A stretch of DNA of 8,339 nucleotides. It comes from Nautiliaceae bacterium (GTDB taxonomy: Bacteria > Campylobacterota > Campylobacteria > Campylobacterales > Nautiliaceae). The translations under genes were made by a program, and so were the position numbers. This document shows, piece after piece, positions 1 through 6,250 of this stretch. The notes under the pieces were generated by a model, which worked only from the letters and a program-made list of their open reading frames with translations, did not search any database and was not told where the DNA came from. Where the stretch lies: the NCBI GenBank assembly GCA_027035735.1, contig JALVUH010000083.1, forward strand, positions 1-8,339, written 5' to 3'. Numbering within the stretch: position 1 is the first letter of the stretch; every line of letters starts with the position of its first letter.

Positions 1-33
1 AAAATAAAAAATTAAGAAGACTTTTTGTCTTCT
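1..33 (-). terminator. Rho-independent terminator overlapping the end of the DUF475 gene
   Basis: Read on the minus strand, AGAAGAC (33-27), a loop of five A (26-22) and GTCTTCT (21-15) form a perfect 7-bp stem. The T-rich run TAATTTTTTATTTT (14-1) follows directly. The stem is made from the last codons of the membrane-protein gene and its stop codon lies at the stem base. It would end the nusA-DUF475 transcript. The stem is short, with three G-C pairs, but the U tract is good. Confidence 0.7.
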
Positions 34-977
34 AATTTAGAATGAATAAAAGCAATAATCAAAAGCAAAAGTCCAAGAGTTCCTGTAAGTGTTTCATTAA
101 TTTCAAAAAATATTTTTAAAAACATAATAACTGCTAAAATACCTATAGCATAATGTGCTCCATGTTCTAAATATCTATATTCATCTAAAACACCTCTTTC
201 TACCATCCAAACAGTCAGACTTCTTACAAACATAGCACCAATTCCAAGACCTATCATAATAAGTAAAATATTTGGAGTGATTGCAAAAGCTCCTATTACT
301 CCATCAAACGAAAAAGAGGCATCAAGCATTTCTAAATAAATAAATCCTATAAAACCATTTTTGATGCCCTCCGCACTCAAAGACTCATTTATTCCTTTAA
401 GTAAAGAATAACTAAGAAGTCCTAAAAAATAAGATATTGCAATTTTATAATCTTTTGAATCATAAATTATTATAAGTCCAATAATAATTGCTATCATTAA
501 AGAAATATTGTGAATCTTTCCAAATTTTTCAGCAGTTCTTTCAATAGGTTTTAGCCATTTTACATCTTTTTCTTCAAATAAAAAATCACTAAATACCATC
601 CATAAAAAAGCTCCACCAAATGCATAAATTAATTTTTCGGTATGCAATAAAATTTCGTGATATTTATGAGGCTCAAATAAAGCGATATGAATCGTTTGCA
701 TTAATCCAAGATTTGCAGCAATCGCTACTATTATGATAGGAAAAATTAATCTCATACCTCCAACTGCAATAACCATACCCCATGTTAAAAATCTTTTTTG
801 CCATACTTTATCCATAGATTTTAATATTTTGGCATTTACAACTGCATTATCAAACGACAAAGAAATTTCTAAAATAGCTAAAATAGCTGTAAGATATACC
901 CCATCAAATTTACCAATAAAAAAAGCTAAAACAAGACCGATTAGCGCAATAATAAAAGAAAGAGAGAAATATTTCAT
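12..977 (-). CDS. DUF475 family (TerC superfamily) integral membrane protein
   Basis: This 321-residue, very hydrophobic protein belongs to the DUF475 branch of the TerC/YkoY superfamily of membrane proteins, which has been linked to tellurite resistance and metal-ion export. Its own substrate is unknown. The sequence shows about eight to nine hydrophobic helices and the two paired acidic motifs of the superfamily: EISLSFDN (residues 37-44) in an early helix and LEMLDASFSFDG (about 215-226) in a later one, whose Glu and Asp residues are the likely ion-binding site. The length is normal for the family. The ATG lies 8 bases after the nusA stop and is preceded by AAGGGATATA, which gives a Shine-Dalgarno site at good spacing. 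It is therefore probably co-transcribed with nusA and has no promoter of its own. The family assignment is strong; the transported ion is not inferable. Confidence 0.9.
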   Translation of the reverse strand: MKYFSLSFIIALIGLVLAFFIGKFDGVYLTAILAILEISLSFDNAVVNAKILKSMDKVWQKRFLTWGMVIAVGGMRLIFPIIIVAIAANLGLMQTIHIALFEPHKYHEILLHTEKLIYAFGGAFLWMVFSDFLFEEKDVKWLKPIERTAEKFGKIHNISLMIAIIIGLIIIYDSKDYKIAISYFLGLLSYSLLKGINESLSAEGIKNGFIGFIYLEMLDASFSFDGVIGAFAITPNILLIMIGLGIGAMFVRSLTVWMVERGVLDEYRYLEHGAHYAIGILAVIMFLKIFFEINETLTGTLGLLLLIIAFIHSKLEDKKSS

Positions 978-985
978 TATATCCC

Positions 986-2059
986 TTAAATTTTAAATAA
1001 ACTCTCAAGTTTTGAAGTATCGCTTTTTTTCTCTTCAGAATCTTTAAGTTCAATTTTGTATTTTGTAAGCATACTAGCAAGAGTTATATTAACACCATTT
1101 TTTCCAATAGCTTTTGCTTTTTCACTTGGATCTACTTCCACATATGCAATGCCTTCTTTTTCATCAATTTTTACATTTTTTACAATCGCAGGAGATAACG
1201 CTCTTGCTATATAAATTTCAGGCTTGTTAGAATATTCTATTACATCAATATTTTCTCCATTTAATTCATTTGAGATAGCATTAATTCTAACTCCACTTTT
1301 ACCAATAATAGTACCTACCGGTTCTACTTTTGGATTAAGAGAACTTACAGCGACTTTACTTCTAACTCCAGGTATTCTAGCACTTCCATGAATTTTTATA
1401 ATTCCATCTTTAACTTCTGGAACTGCTTGTTCTATTAATTTTTCAAGGAATTTAGGCGAAGTTCTACTAAGTTCTATTGTAATTCCTTTTTTGTTATCAA
1501 AATGAACATATTTAAGTAATGCTTTTAAAACATCTCCTACATAAAATTTTTCACCCTTAATTCTATTTCTTCTTGGAAGCACACCCTTAACACCTTCAAT
1601 TTCAACCCAAGTATTTTCTTCATTATCTACTTTTATAACTTCTGCACTTACAATAGTATTAAGTTTAGAAATAAGTTTTCTATAAATTTCATTTTCAAGA
1701 AGTCTTGTAATTTCCCTCTCAAATTCCCTTTGAAGTGCCATAGCACCACTTCTACCAAGTTTAGATAAATCAAGTTCAGCTTTTAATTTATCTCCAATTT
1801 GAATATTCTCATCAAATTCTCTTGCTTCATCTAAATACAAATATTTTTCTGGTTGCTCAAGTGCTCTATCATCATTTACAACTTCAAAATTTTGATAAAT
1901 TTTAAGCTCTCCATTCTCCATTTCTACATCTATATTAATATCACCCAAAATTTTTTTTGCTGTTTTTATTATTGATCTCTTAAATGCTTCTTTTACTTCA
2001 TCAAAATCAAGCCCTTTTTCATTTGCTACAAGCGATAATAACTCTTGAACTTTCTCCAC
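986..2059 (-). CDS. nusA: Transcription termination/antitermination factor NusA
   Basis: NusA binds RNA polymerase and nascent RNA and modulates pausing, termination and antitermination in the cytoplasm. The 357 residues show the family's domain order: an N-terminal polymerase-binding domain (about 1-125), an S1 domain (about 136-200, with VEIEGVKGVLPRRNRI), a first KH domain with VGTIIGKSGVRINAI (248-262) and a second KH domain with AKAIGKNGVNITLAS (315-329). It ends shortly after KH2, so it lacks the extra C-terminal acidic repeats of the E. coli protein. That short form is usual in many bacteria, including campylobacters. The start is GTG, supported by AAGGA five bases upstream and because the next Met is 46 residues in. 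The gene is not in a rimP-nusA-infB arrangement here; it heads a two-gene transcript with the DUF475 gene and diverges from the HP0268-like gene. Confidence 0.97.
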   Translation of the reverse strand: MEKVQELLSLVANEKGLDFDEVKEAFKRSIIKTAKKILGDINIDVEMENGELKIYQNFEVVNDDRALEQPEKYLYLDEAREFDENIQIGDKLKAELDLSKLGRSGAMALQREFEREITRLLENEIYRKLISKLNTIVSAEVIKVDNEENTWVEIEGVKGVLPRRNRIKGEKFYVGDVLKALLKYVHFDNKKGITIELSRTSPKFLEKLIEQAVPEVKDGIIKIHGSARIPGVRSKVAVSSLNPKVEPVGTIIGKSGVRINAISNELNGENIDVIEYSNKPEIYIARALSPAIVKNVKIDEKEGIAYVEVDPSEKAKAIGKNGVNITLASMLTKYKIELKDSEEKKSDTSKLESLFKI

Positions 2060-2072
2060 GATAATCCTTTTT

Positions 2073-2086
2073 TAGTTATAATTTTA
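2073..2086 (-). promoter_or_regulatory. nusA promoter (-10 box) and start of a short leader
   Basis: On the minus strand, TAAAAT (2086-2081) is followed by TATAACTAAAAAAGG and then the nusA GTG at 2059. Transcription would start near 2073-2074, leaving a leader of about 14 bases whose first part is the Shine-Dalgarno sequence. No -35 box is visible, as is normal for campylobacterial sigma-70 promoters. The start point is inferred, not observed. Confidence 0.6.
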
Positions 2087-2096
2087 CACAAATTTT

Positions 2097-2112
2097 TGAT
2101 AAAATAATAACT
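2097..2112 (+). promoter_or_regulatory. Promoter of the HP0268-like/miaB operon (extended -10)
   Basis: TGATAAAAT at 2097-2105 is an extended -10 box (TG, one base, then TAAAAT). It is followed by AATAACTAAAAAGGA and the ATG at 2126. The predicted start near 2112 leaves a leader of about 14 bases. Its -35 position falls on the nusA -10 box, so polymerases at the two promoters would compete for the same DNA. This is the only clear promoter seen for the seven-gene run downstream. Confidence 0.6.
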
Positions 2113-2125
2113 AAAAAGGATTTTT

Positions 2126-2356
2126 ATGAAACTTAAACTTATAGGTGCAGATAACCAAATAGTTGAAAAAAGTTTTGAAGATTTTTTAAAAGAGATAAAA
2201 CCTAATAGCTTTTTTTATTTTCATAAAGATACAAGTTATAAAGATTTAAAAGATTTAATTGATAAACTTGAAGAAGAAGGGTATTCTGTATATTTTAGAG
2301 AAGTTAAATATGCTCTTGATGAGAGCTCATATATGTATGAAATGCATATTATTTAA
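2126..2356 (+). CDS. HP0268-family small protein (putative nuclease)
   Basis: This 76-residue soluble protein resembles HP0268 of Helicobacter pylori, a Campylobacterota-specific family. From memory the H. pylori protein has nearly the same length and ends in an almost identical YELHII; this one ends YEMHII. The H. pylori protein has been reported to be a nicking nuclease, but its cellular role is unsettled, so function here rests on homology only. The alternation of a strand start (MKLKLIG), a helix (SFEDFLKEI), FFYFHKD, a long helix (KDLKDLIDKLEEEGY) and a terminal strand fits a compact alpha/beta fold. The ATG is preceded by AAGGA. The stop is followed by miaB after nine bases in the same frame, matching the known HP0268-miaB adjacency. 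It diverges from nusA, which also matches campylobacterial gene order. Confidence 0.85.
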   Translation: MKLKLIGADNQIVEKSFEDFLKEIKPNSFFYFHKDTSYKDLKDLIDKLEEEGYSVYFREVKYALDESSYMYEMHII

Positions 2357-2365
2357 AGGCAGTTA

Positions 2366-3634
2366 GTGAAAAAACTATTTATTGAAACATTCGGCTGTCA
2401 AATGAATGTAAAAGATTCAGAACATATCATCGGAGAACTCTCCGATGAATTCGTTACTACTTCAAATCCAAAAGAAGCTGATTTAATAATTCTTAATACC
2501 TGCTCAGTTAGAGAAAAGCCTGTTGCTAAATTATTTAGCGAACTTGGCGCTTTAAAAAAACAAAATCCAACTGCAAAATTTGGAGTATGCGGTTGTACTG
2601 CAAGCCACATGGGAGAAGAGATTATAAAAAGAGCTCCTTTTGTAAGTTTTGTACTTGGAGCTAGAAATGTCAGCAGAATTAAAGAAGTAATTGATAAAGA
2701 AAAAGCAGTAATTACTGATATAGATTATGATGATACAACATATATTTTCAAAAACACAAGAAAAAATCCTTATAAAGATTTTGTAAATATAATGGTAGGA
2801 TGCGATAAAAAATGCACCTTTTGTATAGTCCCAAAAACTAGAGGAAAAGAAATCTCAATTCCTATGGATATTATCTTAAAACAGATTGAAAATTTAGCAA
2901 GAGATGGTGTTAAAGAGATTACTCTTCTTGGACAAAATGTAAATAATTATGGAAAAAGATTTAGTGTACCTCATCCTAAAGTTGATTTTACAGACCTTTT
3001 AAAAGAAGTTAGCAAAATTGATGGAATTGAGAGAATTCGTTTTACTTCACCTCACCCGCTTCACGCTGATGATAAATTTTTGGAAGAATTTGCCACAAAT
3101 CCAAAAATTTGTAAACATATTCATTTCCCTCTTCAAAGCGGAAGTACTAGAATACTTAAAGCTATGAAAAGAGGATATTCTAAAGAATGGTTTCTCAATA
3201 GAGCTAATTTAATCCGACAAATTCCAGATGTCTCAATAACTACCGATATTATCGTAGGATTTCCAGGGGAGAGTGAAGAAGATTTCAAAGAAACATTAGA
3301 AGTTGTGGAAAAAGTTAGGTTTGAGCAAATTTTTTCTTTTGTATATTCTCCAAGACCTTTAACCGAAGCAGCAAATTTTGAAAATCAAGTAGACAAAGAA
3401 ATAGCAAAACAAAGACTATATAAATTACAAAATCTTCACGCTCAAATACTTGATGAAATAGCACAAAATCAAATAGGTAAAATATATAAAGTATTGGTAG
3501 AAGAAGAAGGAATGGGTAAAAGTGATAACTTTTTTACTGTAAAATTTGAAAAAGATAAAAATTTACTTGGTAAAATAATAGATGTAAAAATAACTCAAGC
3601 TAATAAACATACATTAAAAGGAACTGTAATATAA
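2366..3634 (+). CDS. miaB: tRNA-2-methylthio-N6-dimethylallyladenosine synthase MiaB
   Basis: MiaB is a radical-SAM methylthiotransferase that converts i6A37 to ms2i6A37 in tRNAs reading UNN codons. All expected parts are visible in 422 residues. The N-terminal UPF0004 domain has cluster cysteines Cys11 (ETFGCQMN), Cys46 (NTCSVREK) and Cys77 (GCTASHMG). The radical-SAM CxxxCxxC is Cys146, Cys150 and Cys153 (GCDKKCTFC). The core continues with LLGQNVNNYG and TTDIIVGFPGES, and a C-terminal TRAM domain covers about 365-422 (GKIYKVLVEEEG onward). The start is GTG with AAAGGC upstream. It is fixed because the next Met (residue 14) would remove Cys11. The distal end carries the Shine-Dalgarno site of the next gene, and the stop overlaps that gene's probable ATA start. 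Confidence 0.97.
   Translation: MKKLFIETFGCQMNVKDSEHIIGELSDEFVTTSNPKEADLIILNTCSVREKPVAKLFSELGALKKQNPTAKFGVCGCTASHMGEEIIKRAPFVSFVLGARNVSRIKEVIDKEKAVITDIDYDDTTYIFKNTRKNPYKDFVNIMVGCDKKCTFCIVPKTRGKEISIPMDIILKQIENLARDGVKEITLLGQNVNNYGKRFSVPHPKVDFTDLLKEVSKIDGIERIRFTSPHPLHADDKFLEEFATNPKICKHIHFPLQSGSTRILKAMKRGYSKEWFLNRANLIRQIPDVSITTDIIVGFPGESEEDFKETLEVVEKVRFEQIFSFVYSPRPLTEAANFENQVDKEIAKQRLYKLQNLHAQILDEIAQNQIGKIYKVLVEEEGMGKSDNFFTVKFEKDKNLLGKIIDVKITQANKHTLKGTVI
2427..2448 (+). other. Strong hairpin within the miaB coding sequence
   Basis: TCATCGGAG (2427-2435), loop AACT and CTCCGATGA (2440-2448) form a perfect 9-bp stem with five G-C pairs, early in miaB (residues about 21-28). No T-run follows, so it is not an intrinsic terminator. 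Whether it has any function is unknown. Confidence 0.6.
3616..3633 (+). promoter_or_regulatory. Ribosome binding site and ATA start of the TPR-like gene
   Basis: AAAAGGA (3616-3622), inside the last codons of miaB, is followed after eight bases by ATA (3631-3633). That ATA overlaps the miaB TAA stop as ATAA, the same geometry as a classic ATGA coupled start with G changed to A. No ATG, GTG or TTG occurs in this frame between the in-frame stop at 3604 and position 3805. The site argues that AUA (or possibly a nearby AUU) is used for initiation. Confidence 0.6.
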
Positions 3635-4086
3635 AAAAATTTATTATTTTTTTAGGAATTACAATAATTTTAGCCATAGGATATTTTAGTTTTAATCCAA
3701 GTTACCGATTATCTTTAGAAGCTAAATTCTATTTTGAAATAGGAGATTATCAAAAAGCTTATAAATTAGCATCAGAAGCATATACTTTAAATCCATATAA
3801 TAAAATGGCTTTTAGCATTAAAACTCAAGCAAAAATTGCTGAGCAATGGCAAAATTTTATTAATGATGCAAACAATTATTTTGATAAAATTGAACAAATC
3901 GCAAATAAACAAAACATAACAAAAAAAGATAAAGAAAGAATAAAAATAATGCTTGAGATATTATTGAGTGAATATAAATTATTAAAACCATCTATGTTAA
4001 TACCTGAAAGTTTAAAACAAAAAGCAAAAGAAAAATATCTAAAGGCAAGAGAGTTATATGAAAAACTTTTTGAAAACAGAATCTAA
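3631..4086 (+). CDS. Membrane-anchored TPR-like protein, probable ATA start
   Basis: I do not recognise an exact family. Read from the ATA at 3631 the product has 151 residues. A short lysine-led hydrophobic segment (about 4-20, FIIFLGITIILAIGYF) would act as an uncleaved membrane anchor, with no lipobox Cys. A TPR-like helix pair follows at about 24-60, with the diagnostic pattern EIGDYQKAYKLASEAYTLNP (36-55). The rest, about 62-151, is charged and helical, rich in Lys and Glu. The first ordinary start codon in frame, ATG at 3805 (residue 59), would delete both the anchor and the TPR, so automatic annotation probably truncates this gene to 93 residues. The upstream reading frame is open, carries coherent protein sequence and has a good ribosome site, which supports the longer form. 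It overlaps miaB by four bases and the recombinase gene by 29. The likely role is scaffolding at the inner membrane, possibly with the PilMNO-like proteins; that is inference. Confidence 0.7.
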   Translation: MKKFIIFLGITIILAIGYFSFNPSYRLSLEAKFYFEIGDYQKAYKLASEAYTLNPYNKMAFSIKTQAKIAEQWQNFINDANNYFDKIEQIANKQNITKKDKERIKIMLEILLSEYKLLKPSMLIPESLKQKAKEKYLKARELYEKLFENRI

Positions 4087-4867
4087 AAAATTTTTAAATT
4101 ATGTTAAAAAAACAAAATCAAAAGAAACATTTCGTACCTATGAAACTGTATTAAAAGAGGCTTTAGAACATATAGAATTAGAAGATGGATATATAGATAT
4201 AACTCCTTATAGACTAAAAATAGCAACACAAAGTAAAAAAACAATAGCAAAAAAAATCTCTGCAATAAGAAGTTTTTTAGAATTTTTAGAAAGTGAAGGA
4301 TATAAATTTAAAATCATAGGAGACGAACATATAAAAGTTCCAAAAACTCTCCCAAAACCTGTAAATATTGAACATATAAAAGAAGCTTTAAAAATTGCAA
4401 ATTTGGAAGAATTTAGTGCAATTATGGTAATTTTTTCATTAGGACTTAGAATTAGTGAAGCTAGAAATATTAAACTTGAAGATATAAAAGGAGAATGGAT
4501 AAGCATTAAAGGTAAAGGTAATAAAACTAGAATGGTTCCAATACATCCAAAATTAAAAGATATTTTAAAAAAATATATTGAAACTTATAAACCTAAAAAA
4601 TATCTTTTTGAAAAAAATGGTATACAAATAAGCGATAATCAATTAAGATATATTATCCAAAAGCCTTTTAAAAAAATAGGCCTACATATAACTCCTCATC
4701 AATTAAGGCACTCTTTTGCAACATATATGCTTGAAAAAGGAGCTAGAATAACCGATGTAAGTGAACTTTTAGGTCATGAGTTTATATCAACTACCCAAAT
4801 TTATACAAAATTAAGCGATTCATTAAAACTAAAAAATTATCTAAAAGCGCATCCACTATGTTCATAG
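4058..4867 (+). CDS. Xer-type tyrosine recombinase (short form)
   Basis: This 269-residue site-specific recombinase carries all catalytic residues of the family: Arg131 (LGLRISEAR), Lys153 in the beta-hairpin (KGKGNKTRMVPI), His214 and Arg217 (TPHQLRHSFATYM), His240 (LLGHEFISTT) and nucleophile Tyr249 (TQIYTKL). Residues 1-92 form a SAM-like, core-binding N-terminal domain. The sequence reads like XerC/XerD/XerA rather than a phage or integron integrase. It is much shorter than XerH of Helicobacter and Campylobacter, which is about 350-360 residues. The ATG overlaps the TPR-like gene by 29 bases and AAGAGAG precedes it; its stop overlaps the next gene by ten bases. This tight embedding, with no attachment site or flanking repeats seen, suggests a resident gene, perhaps the chromosome-dimer resolvase, rather than a passing mobile element. 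Confidence 0.92.
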   Translation: MKNFLKTESKKFLNYVKKTKSKETFRTYETVLKEALEHIELEDGYIDITPYRLKIATQSKKTIAKKISAIRSFLEFLESEGYKFKIIGDEHIKVPKTLPKPVNIEHIKEALKIANLEEFSAIMVIFSLGLRISEARNIKLEDIKGEWISIKGKGNKTRMVPIHPKLKDILKKYIETYKPKKYLFEKNGIQISDNQLRYIIQKPFKKIGLHITPHQLRHSFATYMLEKGARITDVSELLGHEFISTTQIYTKLSDSLKLKNYLKAHPLCS

Positions 4868-5736
4868 AAAGATTTATAAAAAAAGTTTATATAAGTTTTT
4901 ATAAAGATGAAAATTATAAATTTTTATGTGAGATTAAAAAAAATACAAAATTAATTGAATCTATAAAAGAGGAATTTGACTCAAAAGAAAAATTAAATGA
5001 AAAAATAAATGAATTAATAGATGATTATCCTCAAACATTTATATCTACAATTATAAATTCAATAAATCAAGGAGTTATACCTTCTTGTAATAAATCAGAA
5101 TTCAAAAAAAGAGAAATTGAAATTGAGAATATAAAATCTATTTGTATAAAAAACAAATATTCTATTTTTGTATCAATTTATGATTTAGTAAATATAAAAA
5201 AAGAATATCCATTTGAAATTGATTTTTTATATTCAATATTTGCACCAATTGATTTTTTTGCAAAAAAAAGAAATAATTATTTATATGTTTTAATCCTAAA
5301 AGAAAACATAGCTTTACTTGCTTACAAAAATGAAATACCTATATTCTCAGATATTTTTGAAATAAAAGAAGAAAAAAACGAAGAAGTAGAAGAAGATATT
5401 GAACTTTTAGAAGATATTGATTTAGAAGAAGAGATAGCAGAAGATATTGAAGAAGAAGCAGAAATTTTAGATTTTGAAGATGAAGAAAATGAAGCTGCAA
5501 ATTTAGAATTAACTTCTATTGAACATAATATTATTCAATATTTAAAAGATGCTATTAAAGATTATTATGAAAATTATTCCGATGATTTTTTAGAAAAAAT
5601 AGTTTTTTTAGATACTATAAATATTGGAAAAAATTTAAAAAAACTTACAGAAGATGAACTTTTACTTGAGAACGAAATAATAAACTTTGATTTATTAAAA
5701 ACCTTAAATAATATAAGTGAGAGTGAAAATGTATAG
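4858..5736 (+). CDS. Putative PilM/GspL-like cytoplasmic protein with acidic linker
   Basis: This 292-residue protein has no signal peptide or membrane helix and I recognise no close family. Two features hint at a very diverged PilM (or GspL cytoplasmic domain): paired strand-rich regions (about 101-167, with YLYVLILKENIALLAYKNEI) and a C-terminal module (about 215-285) with a long helix, IVFLDTINIG and a final Leu-rich segment. More telling, the next two genes have PilN-like and PilO-like architecture in the standard order. No actin-type phosphate-binding motif is obvious, so ATP binding is doubtful. Residues 171-212 form an acidic linker, 26 of 42 being Glu or Asp, encoded partly by three copies of AGAAGATATTGA. 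The ATG sits within the recombinase stop region (ten-base overlap) with only a weak ribosome site, so translation is probably coupled. The annotation is inference from context and pattern. Confidence 0.55.
   Translation: MFIERFIKKVYISFYKDENYKFLCEIKKNTKLIESIKEEFDSKEKLNEKINELIDDYPQTFISTIINSINQGVIPSCNKSEFKKREIEIENIKSICIKNKYSIFVSIYDLVNIKKEYPFEIDFLYSIFAPIDFFAKKRNNYLYVLILKENIALLAYKNEIPIFSDIFEIKEEKNEEVEEDIELLEDIDLEEEIAEDIEEEAEILDFEDEENEAANLELTSIEHNIIQYLKDAIKDYYENYSDDFLEKIVFLDTINIGKNLKKLTEDELLLENEIINFDLLKTLNNISESENV
5391..5450 (+). repeat. Three copies of a 12-base motif in the acidic linker
   Basis: AGAAGATATTGA occurs at 5391-5402, 5409-5420 and 5439-5450, all in the same reading frame and encoding E-D-I-E/D within a Glu/Asp-rich stretch. 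The copies are 18 and 30 bases apart. This looks like an in-frame expansion of a low-complexity linker rather than a regulatory array. Confidence 0.75.
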
Positions 5737-6250
5737 TTTTACAAAACCTAAAAGAAAACCATATTTTAAAGAAGATACTAAATTATGGTTAATTTTTTAT
5801 TTTATATCTTTTTTCTTATTTATTTCATTTGCTCTATTTTTACTTATCAAATCATATCTTTATACTAAAGATTCACAAAAACTAAATACACAAATAATCT
5901 CTCTTAAACAACAAATCATAAAATTAAATAATCAAAAAGATATTATAAATCTTGAAAAAACTCTATATGAAAATATTTTGGTACAAAATTCAGTAATTAA
6001 AACTTCTATTAAAAATTTACTTGATTTAATACCAGACCCTATAACACTTGATAAATTTTTATTATCAAAAAATAAACTTATAATTTATGGAATTACCCCT
6101 ACAAAAGATGTATATAACCTATTAATGCTCCCACCTCTTGAATCAATTTTTGAATCTACTACTACATATTTTTATCAATTACCAAATGGATGGTATAGGT
6201 TCAAATCTATAAATACAATAAAGGCAACCAATGAAAATGCCTTCAATTAA
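5729..6250 (+). CDS. Putative PilN-like bitopic membrane protein
   Basis: From the ATG at 5729 this is 173 residues. It has a basic cytoplasmic N-terminus (MYSFTKPKRKPYFKEDTK), one membrane helix (about 19-42), a coiled-coil-prone segment (about 46-84, rich in Gln, Leu and Lys) and a small periplasmic domain. The region NLLDLIPDPITLDKFLLSKN followed by KLIIYGITPTKDVYNLL (about 96-132) closely follows the pattern of PilN, where 'pdgv-L-L' is followed by a 'L-l-G-a-s' strand. PilN joins PilM in the cytoplasm and PilO in the periplasm to align type IV pilus or type II secretion machinery. The ATG overlaps the previous gene by eight bases; a GTG four codons upstream is possible but less attractive. 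The next gene starts 20 bases before this one ends. The architecture is clear; the family assignment is by pattern only. Confidence 0.65.
   Translation: MYSFTKPKRKPYFKEDTKLWLIFYFISFFLFISFALFLLIKSYLYTKDSQKLNTQIISLKQQIIKLNNQKDIINLEKTLYENILVQNSVIKTSIKNLLDLIPDPITLDKFLLSKNKLIIYGITPTKDVYNLLMLPPLESIFESTTTYFYQLPNGWYRFKSINTIKATNENAFN

Larger units (their letters stand above)
2063..2122. repeat. Inverted repeat spanning the nusA/HP0268-like divergent promoters
   Basis: The left arm 2063-2079 (AATCCTTTTTTAGTTAT) is the reverse complement of the right arm 2107-2122 (ATAACTAAAAAGGATT), apart from one extra T on the left. The 27-base centre holds both -10 boxes. Each arm contains the leader and Shine-Dalgarno sequence of one gene, so the symmetry largely reflects two copies of the same promoter-leader module facing away from each other. 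A regulator-binding role is possible but not shown. Confidence 0.75.

Noticed and set aside
733..996. Plus-strand open frame opposite the DUF475 gene
   Set aside because: Lies antisense to well-conserved DUF475 coding sequence and has no protein-like features.
2398..2610. Minus-strand open frame opposite miaB
   Set aside because: Antisense to the conserved iron-sulfur cysteine region of MiaB; composition is a shadow of that gene.
3632..3645. Run of seven A after the miaB stop as a frameshift site fusing miaB to the TPR-like gene
   Set aside because: MiaB is complete with its TRAM domain and stops before the run; a ribosome site and overlapping start explain the arrangement better.
4051..4080. 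Possible dif-like recombination site around the recombinase start (TTATATGAAAAACTTTTTG)
   Set aside because: Only a weak A/T symmetry and it is coding in two frames; I cannot match it to a known dif consensus with confidence.
3805..4086. A 93-residue gene starting at the ATG at 3805
   Set aside because: The same frame is open back to 3607 and encodes a membrane anchor and TPR motif with a ribosome site before ATA 3631. The ATG at 3805 falls inside the folded region and has no good Shine-Dalgarno site.
4207..4506. Minus-strand open frame opposite the recombinase gene
   Set aside because: Antisense shadow of the recombinase; hydrophobicity comes from reversed Lys/Glu codons.
4058..4867. Recombinase as evidence of an integrated mobile element
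   Set aside because: No flanking direct repeats, tRNA target, transposase or phage gene; overlaps with both neighbours point to a resident gene.
5717..5728. GTG at 5717 as the start of the PilN-like protein
   Set aside because: The ATG at 5729 gives a normal basic N-terminus and a typical overlap with the upstream stop; the extra four residues add nothing recognisable.
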